Source: Helicobacter_B zhangjianzhongii (GTDB taxonomy: Bacteria; Campylobacterota; Campylobacteria; Campylobacterales; Helicobacteraceae). Taken from it: a stretch of 64,000 nucleotides of DNA. Below the pieces are notes generated by a model, which saw nothing but the letters and a program-made list of their open reading frames with translations, was not told where the DNA came from and did no database searches. A program made the position numbers and the translations under genes. The stretch lies in NCBI RefSeq assembly GCF_030249855.1, contig NZ_JANURN010000005.1, positions 62,001 through 126,000 on the forward strand, read 5' to 3'. Below, piece after piece: positions 1 to 8,583 of the stretch. The first letter of the stretch is position 1. The number at the start of each line of letters is the position of its first letter.

Positions 1-1765
1 TAGGCTTAATTTTCGCACCAAATTCTAGTCCTGCTACAAGCGATCGCTCGATATTGCGATAAGTGCTGCAAAGAGTGCTTTGGCAGGTTTGGTTTAGCCC
101 GGGGATTGCCATATTTTGCCCGATGTTGCTTAGGGTTTCTATTTGGTTGTTAAAATCTGTGTAATAGCCTGTTAGGACAAACATCGCTGGATTTGTATCG
201 ACAATCGCGCTTAGCTCATAGTTCCAGCTTTGTTCGGGCTTTAGGTTTGGATTCCCATAAGTGGTGGTCGTGCTACTAGTGCTAGTCTCTGTGGTGATGA
301 CACCATCGATTGTTTGCAAAAGCGTGGGGACTAGCATACCGCTTGCTACACCGGTTTTAAAGGTGAGCCATTTAGTGGGGTTGTAATTGACATAAAAGCG
401 TGGGTTTAGCGCGCTAGAGAAGCGATCGCTATAGTTGTAGCGCAAGCCAAGAGTGGTGCTGATGTATTGGTTGATAAGATAGCTTGCTTCAGCAAAGACA
501 GCGGCTTGATTTTGGTGCATATTTCTCCACTTTGAAGAAATTGTCCCAAGCAAATTTTCGTATTGATAAAAAACACCACCATTAAATGTGATCACACCAT
601 AATTTTTCAAATCAAAGTTGTTTGTATAAGTGCTTTGAGCGATCGCGCTTTGGCTTATGCGCTCGCTTGCCCAGTTGATATACTCGCCTTGGGTAGCACC
701 GATAGGGACATTTGCGTGAGGGGCGATGAGATTGAAAGAGTGCTGCACATAGCTAGAGAGCTTCCCCCACTCATACTTTCCCTCGTGGCTTAGCACAGAA
801 TTGACCTTAAAAAGCTCTTGTATAGAGGTGATACTTCTACCAGAAGTATTAAGTGAGCCAAGCCGTCCATTATAGATTTCAGAATCTAGGTAGATGTAGT
901 CGCGACTTGTGGGCGTGTAGTTTAGTCGAAAGCCACCGCTAAAGTTGCGAGAGCCTGTGGAGGAGTGCGCAGCATAGGGGTTGCCATTACTACTTGGGCT
1001 TACCCACGAGGGCTTAAGAAATTTATTTGCATCATTAAATCGCCCTGATCCTCTTAGATTGAGCGAGAGCTTGTCTTTGATCAAAGGGGTGTTGATATAG
1101 GCGTTTGCGCCATAAGCGTTCCCCCACTCGCTATCTGGCTCGAAAAATTTAGATTCTAGCTAGATACCGCTTGCAAGCTTGTCGGTATGCTTTTTGGTGA
1201 TGATGTTGATGGCTCCGCCCATCGCATCGCTACCATAGATGATAGAAGCAGGACCGCGGATCACTTCAATCTTTTCTATCATTGAAGCTGGCGGCATAAA
1301 GGAGGTTTGATTCCCTAAGCCGTTTTGCACAAAGCCGCGCGTGGTGTTCTGCCGCTTGCCATCGATTAGGATAAGTGTGTAGCTTGAGCTAAGACCACGC
1401 ATAGAGATAGAATTCTGCCCTGTTTTGTCCTGCTCTACATATACGCCCGGGACATCTTGCACCGCATCGCCAATATCGCGGATAGGGCGCGTTAGAATCT
1501 CCTCTCTGCCAATTATGCTAATGCTAGCTGGAGCTTCTTTGATATTTTGGCTATATCCGCTTGCTGTTACGACTTGCTCATTAAGCATTTTAGTCTCTAC
1601 TTTTGTGTTGGCGTTAGCAGTGCGTTTGGAGTCGCTTTGCTCTTGCTGGGATTGATAGGTGTCTTTGGTGCTTTGGGTTAGGTCTTGATCAGCAGTCAGT
1701 GGATCGCCGAGCATAGACAAAGGCGCAGTAAGGATACCTGCCAAAATAGCGGAATATGTCTTCAT
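1..1765 (-). pseudogene. TonB-dependent outer-membrane receptor, interrupted by an in-frame amber codon; 3' end outside window
   Basis: Predicted outer-membrane receptor for a siderophore or other metal complex. I chose the ATG at 1765 because AAGGAG precedes it by 5 bases and a signal peptide (MKTYSAILAGILTAPLS) follows at once. The plug domain is recognisable, with a VVTASGYSQNIKEAP segment, SMRGLSS, IEVIRGPASIIYGSDAMGGA and INIITKK. Codon 202 is TAG (1160-1162). I then checked the same frame codon by codon down to base 1 and found no other stop. That stretch still encodes receptor-like barrel sequence (EPDSEWGNAYGANAYINTPL), so this is a single nonsense change in an otherwise intact gene. 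The stop lies in a CTAGCTAG string next to GATTCTAG, which resembles the dispersed 15-bp repeat. Read-through, a sequencing error or recent inactivation are all possible. The plug resembles the FecA/CfrA/CirA class, but the ligand cannot be inferred. Confidence 0.85.
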
Positions 1766-1799
1766 AAAAACTCCTTGAAATGTGATAAAAAGTGATTGT

Positions 1800-1880
1800 C
1801 TCAAATAATGAAACGCGTTATCATAATATTTAAATAATTAAACTTATTTTAAATTCAATTAACTATGTGTTTAATAATTT
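1800..1880 (-). promoter_or_regulatory. AT-rich control region upstream of the TonB receptor, possible Fur-type operator
   Basis: This is a very AT-rich stretch with overlapping ATAATATTTAAATAATT-like symmetry directly upstream of an iron/metal receptor gene. Iron repression of such receptors by Fur is common in this phylum, and the AT-rich dyad is compatible with a Fur site. That reading is inference from position and composition; no exact consensus can be claimed. Confidence 0.3.
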
Positions 1881-1989
1881 AAGTCTAGTGGTGTGGTAGA
1901 AATGGGCAAGATATGCCAAAGTGGATTCTAGGGGAGGTTTGCTGCAAGTCCTTGGGTGCTTGGGCGTTGTGGTGTGCGGAAGGATCTGC

Positions 1990-1995
1990 TATAAT
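1990..1995 (+). promoter_or_regulatory. -10 hexamer of the purN promoter
   Basis: A perfect TATAAT lies 31 bases before the purN start. Housekeeping promoters in Helicobacter often have a strong -10 and a poorly conserved -35. The repeat copy at 1918-1931 sits about 60 bases further upstream. Confidence 0.6.
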
Positions 1996-2025
1996 GCGCA
2001 CTTTTATATTGAAGCTGGGGATAGA

Positions 2026-2667
2026 ATGCAAGAGAGAGAAAACACACAGGTGCGTATAGCGATACTTTTTAGCGGTAGTGGGAGTAATTTGGAAAATATC
2101 GTGGCACAGCAAAAAGACATCGCCGCTGCTTTATCTCCCTATCATATCACTCCGCATATCGTCCTAGCTATGAGTAATAATCCTAGCGCGTATGGGATCG
2201 CGCGTTGCAAAAGACTAGGGCTAGAGTGTAAGGTGATTGACCATAGAGACTTTGGCTCGCGTGCGTTGTTTGATCAAGCTTTGGCGCGATGCCTAGAGAG
2301 CCACCATATCGATCTTGTGGTATTGGCTGGGTTTATGCGGATTCTGGGGGAGGGGTTTGTAGAGAAGTTTCGGGCTATCAATATCCATCCATCATTTTTG
2401 CCCTTGCATAAAGGCGCGCACGCGATTGCTGATAGCTTTAATGGGGCAGAGGAGTTTGGCGGTGTGAGCGTGCATTGGGTGAGCTTGGAGCTGGATTCTG
2501 GGGCGATTATCGTGCAAGAAAAGCTCCCTAAAATCGCAGGAGAGAGCCTGCAAGACTTTGAGAGTAGAATCCACTTTTTAGAGCACAAACTCTATCCTAA
2601 AGCCATTATTGAAGCGATTATCCAAGCCTTTGGCAGTGGGGCTAAAGCAAGCGGACAGGAGCGATAA
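2026..2667 (+). CDS. purN: Phosphoribosylglycinamide formyltransferase
   Basis: Transfers a formyl group from 10-formyltetrahydrofolate to glycinamide ribonucleotide, the third step of purine synthesis, in the cytoplasm. The 213-residue product opens the fold with FSGSGSNLENI, carries the catalytic Asn/His stretch INIHPSFLPLHKG, and has the catalytic Asp in LDSGAII. An upstream in-frame extension from 1921 would begin inside a dispersed repeat copy. The ATG at 2026 is preferred because it follows the TATAAT at 1990 and gives the usual family length. The stop codon overlaps the antiporter start by one base (TAATG), so the two genes are probably coupled. The tail contains SRIHFLEHK, where RIHF recalls the dispersed repeat, though this segment may simply be native. 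Confidence 0.93.
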   Translation: MQERENTQVRIAILFSGSGSNLENIVAQQKDIAAALSPYHITPHIVLAMSNNPSAYGIARCKRLGLECKVIDHRDFGSRALFDQALARCLESHHIDLVVLAGFMRILGEGFVEKFRAINIHPSFLPLHKGAHAIADSFNGAEEFGGVSVHWVSLELDSGAIIVQEKLPKIAGESLQDFESRIHFLEHKLYPKAIIEAIIQAFGSGAKASGQER

Positions 2668-3866
2668 TGGAGCATATCTTAAGCGATATTTTTGTCAATT
2701 TTGCCATCATCGCGCTGCTCATTGCTATCGCGCCGATTTTGGCAAAGGCAAGCAAAATCCCTATCGTAGTCGTGGAGATGTGCCTAGGGTGCTTGGGGCT
2801 GTATTTTGGGATATTTCAAGCGAGTGAAAGCCTAGTGCTAATGGCTAAGGTTGGGTTTTTGTTTTTGATGTTTTTGTGCGGTATGGAGGTGGATTTGCGC
2901 GGCTTCCAGAATCTTGGGAAGAAGTTTTTGCGCAATGTTGTGGTGTATTTTTGTGTGCTGTATGGGCTATCTATCGCGCTGGTGCTAGCACTTGGGCTTA
3001 ATAAAATCTTCATCGCGGCTTTTCCTGTAATGAGCCTTGGTATGATTATGACGCTTATCAAAGACTATGGCAAGGATAAGCAGTGGCTAGAGCTTGCGCT
3101 GCGCGTGGGGGTTGTAGGAGAGGTGGTAAGTATCGCGGCTCTTACGCTTATAAGTGGATTCTATCATTATGGGAATTCGTGGCAGCTGTATGAGAGCTTG
3201 GCGGTGCTATGTGTGTTTATCGTAGCGATTGTGGGGCTGTTTTGGTTGTTTGGGATTTTGTTTTGGTGGTTTCCTAATCTCAAGCTCTATGTGATGCCCT
3301 ATAATGACCTAAGCAATCAAGACATTCGCTTTGTGATGATGCTTTTTATCGTGCTGGTGGCGTTGGTGCTGGTGCTGGATTTGGAGGCGGCTCTGGGGGC
3401 GTTTCTGGCTGGAATGATTGTGGCGATATTTTTCTCCTATAAGCACGAGCTGGTGCATAAGCTTAATGATGTGGGGTTTGGGTTTTTTGTGCCGCTATTT
3501 TTCATCTATGTGGGTAGCACGCTAGATCTTGGGCTACTTATCTCTAATCCCACCTATATCATCAATGGCGCGTATATCGCGTGCGGAATGATTGCGATAC
3601 GGCTTATCGCGGCAAATGTGGCGTTTGCGAAGTATTTTAATAGCACAAAAGCTGTAACACTCTTTGCCCTTAGTGATTCTATGCCGCTTACTTTCCTAGT
3701 CGCTACGGCAAAAATCGCGAGTGATTGGCAGGCTATTACTCAAGAGGTGTATTATGCCTTTATCCTAGCGGCGATGATTGAAGGTGTGGTGTTTAGTATC
3801 ACGATCAAGCTACTTTACACGCTATGGAAGCAGCCAAAGCCTGCAAGCAAGCATAAGGGCAAGTGA
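2667..3866 (+). CDS. Monovalent cation:proton antiporter (CPA2/Kef type)
   Basis: A 399-residue inner-membrane protein with about 12 hydrophobic helices. It matches the membrane domain of Kef/Nap-type antiporters: an early APILAKASKIP segment, MCLGCLGLYFGIF, and the conserved LGAFLAGMIVAI core before helix eight. There is no C-terminal TrkA-N nucleotide-binding domain; the protein ends in a short basic tail (KQPKPASKHKGK). It should exchange Na+ or K+ for protons and so contribute to pH and ion balance. It starts on the last base of the purN stop, implying translational coupling, although no functional link with purine synthesis is obvious. The exact ion is not deducible. Confidence 0.85.
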   Translation: MEHILSDIFVNFAIIALLIAIAPILAKASKIPIVVVEMCLGCLGLYFGIFQASESLVLMAKVGFLFLMFLCGMEVDLRGFQNLGKKFLRNVVVYFCVLYGLSIALVLALGLNKIFIAAFPVMSLGMIMTLIKDYGKDKQWLELALRVGVVGEVVSIAALTLISGFYHYGNSWQLYESLAVLCVFIVAIVGLFWLFGILFWWFPNLKLYVMPYNDLSNQDIRFVMMLFIVLVALVLVLDLEAALGAFLAGMIVAIFFSYKHELVHKLNDVGFGFFVPLFFIYVGSTLDLGLLISNPTYIINGAYIACGMIAIRLIAANVAFAKYFNSTKAVTLFALSDSMPLTFLVATAKIASDWQAITQEVYYAFILAAMIEGVVFSITIKLLYTLWKQPKPASKHKGK

Positions 3867-3954
3867 GTGTTAGCAAGTGGGCTTAGTGAGTGGGGCTAGC
3901 AGTGACTAGGTGGCAAACTTGCTAAATACTAGCTAGAGAATTGTAACTTTTAGC

Positions 3955-3960
3955 TATACT
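3955..3960 (+). promoter_or_regulatory. Candidate -10 element for the ddl operon
   Basis: TATACT lies 65 bases before the ddl start, in the 159-base gap after the antiporter gene. No convincing -35 is present. The gap holds no gene. Confidence 0.35.
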
Positions 3961-4025
3961 TTTGCATTTGTTGGCGTGTGAGTAGAATCTAGTTTATATA
4001 CTTAGTTAATTGTAAGGAGCAGACA

Positions 4026-5075
4026 TTGAGCAAGATTAGTGTGTTGTTTGGCGGAGCGAGCTTTGAGCACGAGATTAGCATTGTGAGTGCCATTAGCTTG
4101 AAGAAGGTCTTAGGTGAGCGCATTGGCTACTTTTTCTTCCTAGATGGTGGGCATACTCTCTACCTGATCCCTGCGGATAAAATGCAGGCAAAGACCTTTG
4201 CCACGGGAGAGTATAAGCAGTGCAAGCAGCTAGAGTGGATTCTAGGGGGCGTGGGCTATCGCGGACTTTTTGGGAGTAAAAGGCTTAGTGATGTGGGGGT
4301 GGTGCTAAGTCTTATCCACGGGGGCGATGGTGAAGATGGCATCATCTCAAGTGTGCTGGCATTTTATAAGATCCCTTTCATCGCGCCTAGGGTGGCTGCT
4401 TGCGCCCTTAGCTTTAATAAGATTTTGACCAAAAATTATGCCGCGCATATCGGGGTAAAAACACTGCCCTATGAGCATTATCGCTATGGCGATGAAGTGT
4501 GTCCTAGCTTTGTGTATCCGTTTATTATAAAGCCCGCTACGCTTGGTAGCTCCATAGGTGTGAGTGTAGTAGAAAAGCAAGATGATATGGAATACGCCCT
4601 AGACTGCGCCTTTGGCTATGATAGGGAGATACTTATTGAGCCATTTTATAAGGGCGTTAGGGAGTATAATCTAGCCGGCTACAAAAACGCTCAAGGGGAG
4701 ATAGTCTTCTCTATGGTAGAAGAGCCTAAGAAAACAGAGCTTTTAAGCTTTGATGATAAGTATTTAGACTTCTCGCGCACCACACAAGCCACACAAGCTA
4801 CAATCTCTCAAGAGCTAGAATCCGCCTTGCAAGATGCCTTTAAGCGCATTTATGGCGATCTCTTTGAAGGCGCACTGATACGATGTGATTTTTTTGTCAT
4901 TGATGATGAGATTTATCTCAATGAAATTAACCCAATCCCCGGCAGCCTAGCGCATTATCTCTTTGAGAATTTTGGGCAGCATATCACAGCACTAGCCCAA
5001 GCCCTGCCAAAATCCAAGCCCATTAACATCACTTATAATTATGTGCAGAAAATCCGCGCAGCAAAAGGCAAGTAG
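4026..5075 (+). CDS. ddl: D-alanine--D-alanine ligase
   Basis: Cytoplasmic ATP-grasp enzyme that makes the D-Ala-D-Ala dipeptide used by MurF in peptidoglycan precursor synthesis. It starts with TTG at 4026, supported by TAAGGAG seven bases upstream and by the N-terminal motif VLFGGASFEHEISIVSA. Further family motifs are HGGDGEDG, IIKPATLGSSIGVSVV and the metal-binding end EINPIPGSLAHYLFE. At 349 residues it has the usual length for this genus. The stop overlaps the GTG start of the next gene by one base, and murF lies two genes on. The ddl/hydrolase/murF order is the same as I recall from H. pylori, which supports one cell-wall operon. Confidence 0.96.
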   Translation: MSKISVLFGGASFEHEISIVSAISLKKVLGERIGYFFFLDGGHTLYLIPADKMQAKTFATGEYKQCKQLEWILGGVGYRGLFGSKRLSDVGVVLSLIHGGDGEDGIISSVLAFYKIPFIAPRVAACALSFNKILTKNYAAHIGVKTLPYEHYRYGDEVCPSFVYPFIIKPATLGSSIGVSVVEKQDDMEYALDCAFGYDREILIEPFYKGVREYNLAGYKNAQGEIVFSMVEEPKKTELLSFDDKYLDFSRTTQATQATISQELESALQDAFKRIYGDLFEGALIRCDFFVIDDEIYLNEINPIPGSLAHYLFENFGQHITALAQALPKSKPINITYNYVQKIRAAKGK

Positions 5076-6583
5076 TGGCAAGCCGCAGGATCACATATCT
5101 AGGACAATCGCTTGAGATAGCCTATATCAAGCACAAGCCCAATGCCGCAAGCACATCAAATATCGTGTTTCTGCACGGCTGGGGGAGTCATAAGGAGCTT
5201 ATGCTCCAAGCTTTTGGGGGGAGCTTTGCGGACTATACGCACTACTATATTGATTTGCCCGGCTTTGGTGCTAGCCCGTATGGCGAGCTAGAATCCACTT
5301 TTGACACTTCTGCTGTGCGGGGACAAATGGATTCTAGCTTATCGCGCAAAGCTGAATCGCCCAAAGTGCAAAAAGTGGATTCTAGCTTGCACGCACAGGA
5401 ATTAAGGATTTTAGACACAAACGACTATGCACACATCGTGCTAGCCTTTTTGCGTGCGCTTAGGGTTAGGGCGGATATTATCGTGGGGCATAGTTTTGGG
5501 GGGAAGGTGGCGGTGCTATGTGCTGCTATTGAAAAAGTGGATTCTAGGAATGAAGCAATGGATTGCCACGCCACTGCTACGCAGTGTCTCGCAATGACAG
5601 AAAAAAATGCCGTTAGTGAAAAAGTGGATTCTAGGGGTAATGCCGAAAATGTAGAAAAAACGCAAAATGAAAAAGTAGAAGTCGTGTTTGATAAAACGCC
5701 GCAGAACACAGGGGTAGAAAATGTGTTTGATAAACAAGCCCAAAGATTAAGCGAGTTGCAGAGTGATAGCGCAAAAAGCGTGTTTGATAAAACGCCGCAG
5801 GCGGAAGGATTTTGCGATGATTTTGTGGGTTGTCAAGGCGCGGGCGAAGGGATTTACCTAAGCGGTAATGAGCAAGCTCTCGCCGCAGACTCCCGCAAAA
5901 GCGCGCAAAAGCCAACGCCCCCAATCATAGGCGATATTATCCTCCTTAGCTCCGCTGGCATCATCTACCCAAAACCCCTCAAAGTCCGTGTCAAAATCGC
6001 TTGTGCTAAAATCGCCAAGGCTTTGCATTTGCGCCTGCCATTTTTACGAGCCAATGACGCTAAGACGCTAAATCCCACGATGTATGAGATATTTAAGCGC
6101 GTGGTTGATGAAGATTTCTCCCCTATATTTGCGGCGTGTCGGCATAATGTCAGTATTTTTTGGGGCAGAGATGATAAGGCTACGCCGCTAGAATCTGGGC
6201 AGCAGATACACGCGCTTATCCCTAGCAGTAGGCTTTTTGCCTTAGAGGGGGATCACTACTTTTTCATCAATCAAGCAGCAAGGATAGAATCTATGTATCA
6301 CACAAAAGCGTGGCATATAAGGGTGTTTGGCAAGGTGCAGGGCGTGGGGTATAGGAAGTTTGCTAAGGCAAAGGCTGATGAGCTAGGCTTGCAAGGCAGT
6401 GCGCAAAATCTCCTTGATGGGAGCGTGGAGATTTTTGCCTGCGGTGATGAGAGTGTGGCGGCGCGATTTTTGCAGGCTTTGTGGGTGGGACCAAGCAGGG
6501 CGCAGGTGCAAGAAGTGCAAAGCCAGCCTTGTGCGCCTAAGCAAGAGTGGCTTGATCGCAGTGCATTTGAGATTTTGACATAA
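5075..6583 (+). CDS. Alpha/beta-hydrolase fused to a C-terminal acylphosphatase, with two repeat-derived insertions
   Basis: A 502-residue protein starting with GTG at 5075. The hydrolase half has the oxyanion segment FLHGWGSHK (residues 32-40), the nucleophile elbow GHSFGG (Ser140), a likely acid in WGRDD (about 365) and a likely catalytic His in EGDHYFF (about 393). From about residue 413 there is a complete acylphosphatase domain: VFGKVQGVGYRK, with the catalytic Arg, and SAQNLLDGSVEIF, with the catalytic Asn. Residues about 71-110 and 152-283 look inserted. They contain four KVDS or LESTF segments, one AMDCHATATQ segment from the 42-bp element, and two VFDKTPQ copies. Without them the hydrolase would be an ordinary size. 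It sits between ddl and murF, where other helicobacters carry a hydrolase of unknown substrate. The fusion may have joined formerly separate genes, since Met408 would suit a stand-alone acylphosphatase start. Substrate unknown. Confidence 0.85.
   Translation: MASRRITYLGQSLEIAYIKHKPNAASTSNIVFLHGWGSHKELMLQAFGGSFADYTHYYIDLPGFGASPYGELESTFDTSAVRGQMDSSLSRKAESPKVQKVDSSLHAQELRILDTNDYAHIVLAFLRALRVRADIIVGHSFGGKVAVLCAAIEKVDSRNEAMDCHATATQCLAMTEKNAVSEKVDSRGNAENVEKTQNEKVEVVFDKTPQNTGVENVFDKQAQRLSELQSDSAKSVFDKTPQAEGFCDDFVGCQGAGEGIYLSGNEQALAADSRKSAQKPTPPIIGDIILLSSAGIIYPKPLKVRVKIACAKIAKALHLRLPFLRANDAKTLNPTMYEIFKRVVDEDFSPIFAACRHNVSIFWGRDDKATPLESGQQIHALIPSSRLFALEGDHYFFINQAARIESMYHTKAWHIRVFGKVQGVGYRKFAKAKADELGLQGSAQNLLDGSVEIFACGDESVAARFLQALWVGPSRAQVQEVQSQPCAPKQEWLDRSAFEILT
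5285..5404 (+). repeat. Repeat-rich insertion 1 inside the hydrolase gene
   Basis: Contains CTAGAATCCACTTTT at 5288-5302, the variant ATGGATTCTAG near 5328 and AAAAGTGGATTCTAG at 5371-5385. It encodes about 40 polar residues placed between the loop after the second strand and the segment leading to the nucleophile elbow. The reading frame is preserved throughout. Confidence 0.75.
5528..5926 (+). repeat. Repeat-rich insertion 2 inside the hydrolase gene
   Basis: Holds two copies of the 15-bp motif, at 5531-5545 and about 5620-5635. Between them lies a full 42-bp element (5559-5600, TGGATTGCC to CAATGACAG) whose centre can fold as CACTGC/GCAGTG. Further on, GTGTTTGATAAAACGCCGCA occurs twice (near 5687 and 5779), and a shorter GTGTTTGATAAA lies near 5720. 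The whole block is open in the hydrolase frame and separates the nucleophile elbow from the rest of the fold. Confidence 0.78.
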
Positions 6584-6595
6584 CTAGGAGAGGCG

Positions 6596-8068
6596 ATGAT
6601 TCATATTTTAGAGCTATTTTCTCGATTATTTTTCTTGCTTGGGATTTCTTACTACACTATTACGCTTTTGCAGTGGTATAACTACAATCCCATTCGCGTG
6701 ATCACCAAGCACCATAAGTGGCGATGGCATTTGTGGTATTTCGTGCTGCCTATTGTGGTGTTTTTCACACTTTTTGCGCTTGGGTTTGGTGTGGTATTTT
6801 ATGCGTATCTTTACCTTGTGTATTTGCCTATGCTGATTATGTGGGCATTTAGGCTTGATAAACGAGTCGTTTTCACGCATAGGGTGTGGCGGTTTTTTGG
6901 GATTATTGCGATTTTTGCGATTATCAATGAAGTGTTATTTATCGGCTTTAGCGCGACTTCGTTGTATTATTTATGGCTTATGCCTTTTGTCGTTGGGGTG
7001 TGTATTTGTGAGATTTATGAAGCGATTTTACTGCGCAATTTCATCACTCTAGCCAAAGATAAGCTAGCTATGATGCACAATCTAAAAATCATTATGATCA
7101 CCGCAAGCTTTGGCAAAACAAGTATCAAAAACTTCTTAGCCCAGATTCTAGAAGGGCAGTATAATCTCCACTTCACGCCTAGAAGTGTGAATACTTTTAA
7201 AGGAATTGTTGCAGACATCAACAATGACCTAGCCTTTGGCACAGATGTGTATATCGCTGAAGCAGGGGCTAGAATGCAAGGAGATATTAAAGAGATCGCC
7301 ACGCTCTTACACCCGCAAATTGGCATTATTGGTGAAATTGGCAATGCCCATATTGAGTATTTCAAATCCCTAGAATCCATCGCAAAAACAAAATTTGAGC
7401 TGCTAGAGTCTAACCGCTTGCAAAAGGTCTTTGTTTATGAGAAAAATACACCGCCTGAAGGCATAGATCCTAGCAGGCTAGCACTTATGCAAACTTACCC
7501 CCTGCCTTTGCGTAATGTCAAGACAACGCTAGAATCCACCTTTTTTGAAATGAAGCTAGATGATGAGTGGGTGGCGTTTGAGACTTATGTGCTAGGGCGG
7601 TTTAATGTCGATAATATCGCTGTGGCAGTGATGGTGGCGCATTATTTGGGTATGAAAATTTCTGCTATACAAAAGCTTGTCAAAAAGCTCTCCCCAATCC
7701 CCCACCGCTTCAATCTCTCTATCTCTAATGGCAAAACAATCATTGATGATGGCTTCAATGGCAATATCAATGGTATGCTAGAGGGTGTGCGATTATGCAG
7801 TCTCTATCAAGGCAGGAAAGTCATCGTTACACCCGGGCTTATTGAGAGCGATGTAGAGTCCAATCAAAAGCTCGCCCACGCCATTGATGAAGTCTTTGAT
7901 CTAGCGATTATCACAGGCGAGCGCAATAGTGATGTGATAGCCAAAGCACTGCAGCGCACACAACGCGTCATTTTAAAGAACAAAACTCAGCTAGAAAATG
8001 TCCTAAAGGGTATGGTAAATAACGGCGATTTGGTGTATTTCGCCAATGATGCACCAAGCTATATTTGA
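6596..8068 (+). CDS. murF: UDP-N-acetylmuramoyl-tripeptide--D-alanyl-D-alanine ligase
   Basis: Adds the D-Ala-D-Ala made by Ddl to the UDP-MurNAc-tripeptide, completing the soluble peptidoglycan precursor. The 490-residue protein has three or four N-terminal hydrophobic helices (about residues 1-140), as in other helicobacters, which would tether it to the inner membrane. The Mur ligase part follows: ATP loop ITASFGKTSIKNF, then GARMQGDI, GEIGNAHIEYF, LGRFNVDNIAVAV and DDGFNGN. A 15-bp repeat variant at 7529-7543 encodes LESTF near residue 314. The start has GGAG about seven bases upstream and lies 12 bases after the hydrolase stop, in one operon with ddl. Confidence 0.93.
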   Translation: MIHILELFSRLFFLLGISYYTITLLQWYNYNPIRVITKHHKWRWHLWYFVLPIVVFFTLFALGFGVVFYAYLYLVYLPMLIMWAFRLDKRVVFTHRVWRFFGIIAIFAIINEVLFIGFSATSLYYLWLMPFVVGVCICEIYEAILLRNFITLAKDKLAMMHNLKIIMITASFGKTSIKNFLAQILEGQYNLHFTPRSVNTFKGIVADINNDLAFGTDVYIAEAGARMQGDIKEIATLLHPQIGIIGEIGNAHIEYFKSLESIAKTKFELLESNRLQKVFVYEKNTPPEGIDPSRLALMQTYPLPLRNVKTTLESTFFEMKLDDEWVAFETYVLGRFNVDNIAVAVMVAHYLGMKISAIQKLVKKLSPIPHRFNLSISNGKTIIDDGFNGNINGMLEGVRLCSLYQGRKVIVTPGLIESDVESNQKLAHAIDEVFDLAIITGERNSDVIAKALQRTQRVILKNKTQLENVLKGMVNNGDLVYFANDAPSYI

Positions 8069-8087
8069 TTTCACTAAAGGAGTGTTT

Positions 8088-8573
8088 ATGCAGCATATTT
8101 ACGCGCCGTGGAGAAGTGAGTATTTTGAGAGTGATGAAGCAGGCTGTCCATTTTGTGCGATCGCCCTAAACGCCCAAGATGATGAGAAAAACTTCGTTTT
8201 CTACCGCGATGAAGTGTGCTATGGCGTGATGAATCGCTACCCCTACACGCCCGGGCATTTTCTGCTGATCCCTTATGCGCATATCGACTCGCCTACTGCC
8301 CTAAGCACGCAGGAGTTTTTACACTTAAGCGAGCTTGCGCATAAAAGTATCGCGCTATTAGAAGACTTTGGCGCACAAGGGATCAATATGGGTATGAATA
8401 TCAAGCAAATCGCTGGAGCTGGGATACCAGAGCATTTGCATTGGCATTTTGTGCCGCGCTTTAGTGCGGATACAAACTTTTTCACCACCATTAGCGAGTG
8501 TCGCACTTATGGCGTGGATTTTAAGGTCGTGTATCAGCGGATTAAAGAGCTAGCAGGTAAGCATTTAGCATAA
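8088..8573 (+). CDS. HIT-family nucleotide hydrolase/transferase
   Basis: A 161-residue cytoplasmic protein with the histidine-triad motif HLHWHFVPRF and the N-terminal PWRSEYFES segment typical of bacterial HIT proteins acting on dinucleoside polyphosphates or adenylated substrates. The ATG at 8088 is chosen because AAAGGAG lies six bases upstream; an upstream extension to 8046 would overlap murF without a ribosome site. Cys residues in CPFC near residue 20 may bind zinc, as in related proteins. It is probably the last gene of the ddl-murF operon. Substrate not known. Confidence 0.88.
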   Translation: MQHIYAPWRSEYFESDEAGCPFCAIALNAQDDEKNFVFYRDEVCYGVMNRYPYTPGHFLLIPYAHIDSPTALSTQEFLHLSELAHKSIALLEDFGAQGINMGMNIKQIAGAGIPEHLHWHFVPRFSADTNFFTTISECRTYGVDFKVVYQRIKELAGKHLA

Positions 8574-8583
8574 GGAGTGTATG

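Noticed and set aside
563..793. Plus-strand frame of 76 codons within the TonB receptor region
   Set aside because: It lies antisense to a clearly conserved barrel-coding frame and has no features of its own.
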